Part shown: in pieces, positions 63,649-64,000 of the stretch
Numbering within the stretch: position 1 is the stretch's first letter
Layout of the letters: the number at the start of each line of letters is the position of its first letter
DNA from: Trichoplax adhaerens
Taxonomy: Eukaryota > Placozoa > Uniplacotomia > Trichoplacea > Trichoplacidae
NCBI RefSeq assembly: GCF_000150275.1
Contig: NW_002060943.1
Coordinates: 86,845 to 150,844, forward strand
Length of the DNA: 64,000 nucleotides
Direction: 5' to 3'
The notes under the pieces: model-generated
Database searches by the model: none
The model's input: the letters and a program-made list of their open reading frames with translations, nothing else
Told to the model about the DNA's origin: nothing
Translations under genes and position numbers: made by a program

Positions 63649-64000
63649 GTAAGCAATAGTTCGATAACATACTTGCACCTTAAATAATTATAGGTACTCA
63701 ATGCGATACTATACTATAAGTCAATTAAGCAATTAGCACTGACAAAACTTACCATACCGGATACATCGGTTTCTATACAGATGCTCTATTAATGAAATTT
63801 GTATTACATGATAGGATATGCATTATATTCTATGTGATAATACGCGTATATGTTAGCTACAGAACGATTAGCATGTCTTTCTCTTATTAGCCTCAGTACG
63901 GATTTTCTAATAATAAACGTTGCGTTGGATAGAATAATATTATTACATTTCCATGCGATAATAAGCGTCAGCTATAAAGCAATTAGCATATCTTTGCCTT

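Noticed and set aside
1-64000. tRNA or rRNA genes
   Set aside because: No box A/box B pair with a cloverleaf and no rRNA-like block was seen by eye; a covariance-model scan would be needed to be sure.

Overview
This is eukaryotic nuclear DNA from an animal. It is AT-rich, the genes are split into many short exons with GT-AG introns, and every recognisable protein is a metazoan family. Compact genes on both strands, a relaxin-receptor-like LGR and NALCN together suggest a small-genome non-bilaterian such as a placozoan. That placement is inference; the animal origin is firm. There is no bacterial operon, no CRISPR array, and no rRNA or tRNA that I could find.

Layout, left to right. (1) 222-4613, minus: a complete ten-exon RSF1, the chromatin-remodelling subunit of the RSF complex, reduced to 521 residues. 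(2) 4.6-8.5 kb: intergenic with a diverged non-coding repeat cluster. (3) 8.5-10.3 kb, minus: part of an unrecognised gene with a pseudokinase-like stretch. (4) 12.7-37.7 kb, minus: one very large LRR-containing GPCR locus of relaxin-receptor (LGR type C) kind. An LDLa-like exon lies at 37.6 kb, an LRR N-cap-like exon at 34.3 kb, then 35 further exons that each encode one leucine-rich repeat, and a 7TM exon at 12.7-13.75 kb. All 36 LRR exons have phase-2 ends, so any subset can be joined in frame. The 7TM exon carries an apparent one-base frameshift between TM1 and TM2. (5) 37.7-44.3 kb: gene-poor, with duplicated decayed segments, a triple 123-127 bp repeat and a 13-copy 66-bp minisatellite. 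(6) 44493-49883, plus: a complete 18-exon AAAP-type amino-acid transporter (522 residues). (7) 50757-55854, minus: mitochondrial intermediate peptidase (MIPEP) in 29 exons, lacking only its N-terminal exon or exons. (8) 58902-63648, plus: the first four exons of the sodium leak channel NALCN, running off the window.

The transporter and MIPEP are convergent (873 bp apart). MIPEP and NALCN are divergent around a 3-kb spacer. The genes do not form a pathway. What links several of them is a recurrent CAGTAC/GTACTG palindromic motif, which is dense just upstream of the transporter and NALCN starts and in the MIPEP/NALCN spacer. This is a candidate shared promoter or enhancer element.

Exon boundaries come from reading splice signals and checking that phases join in frame. 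Most are supported by both, plus similarity recalled to the protein family; no database search was run.
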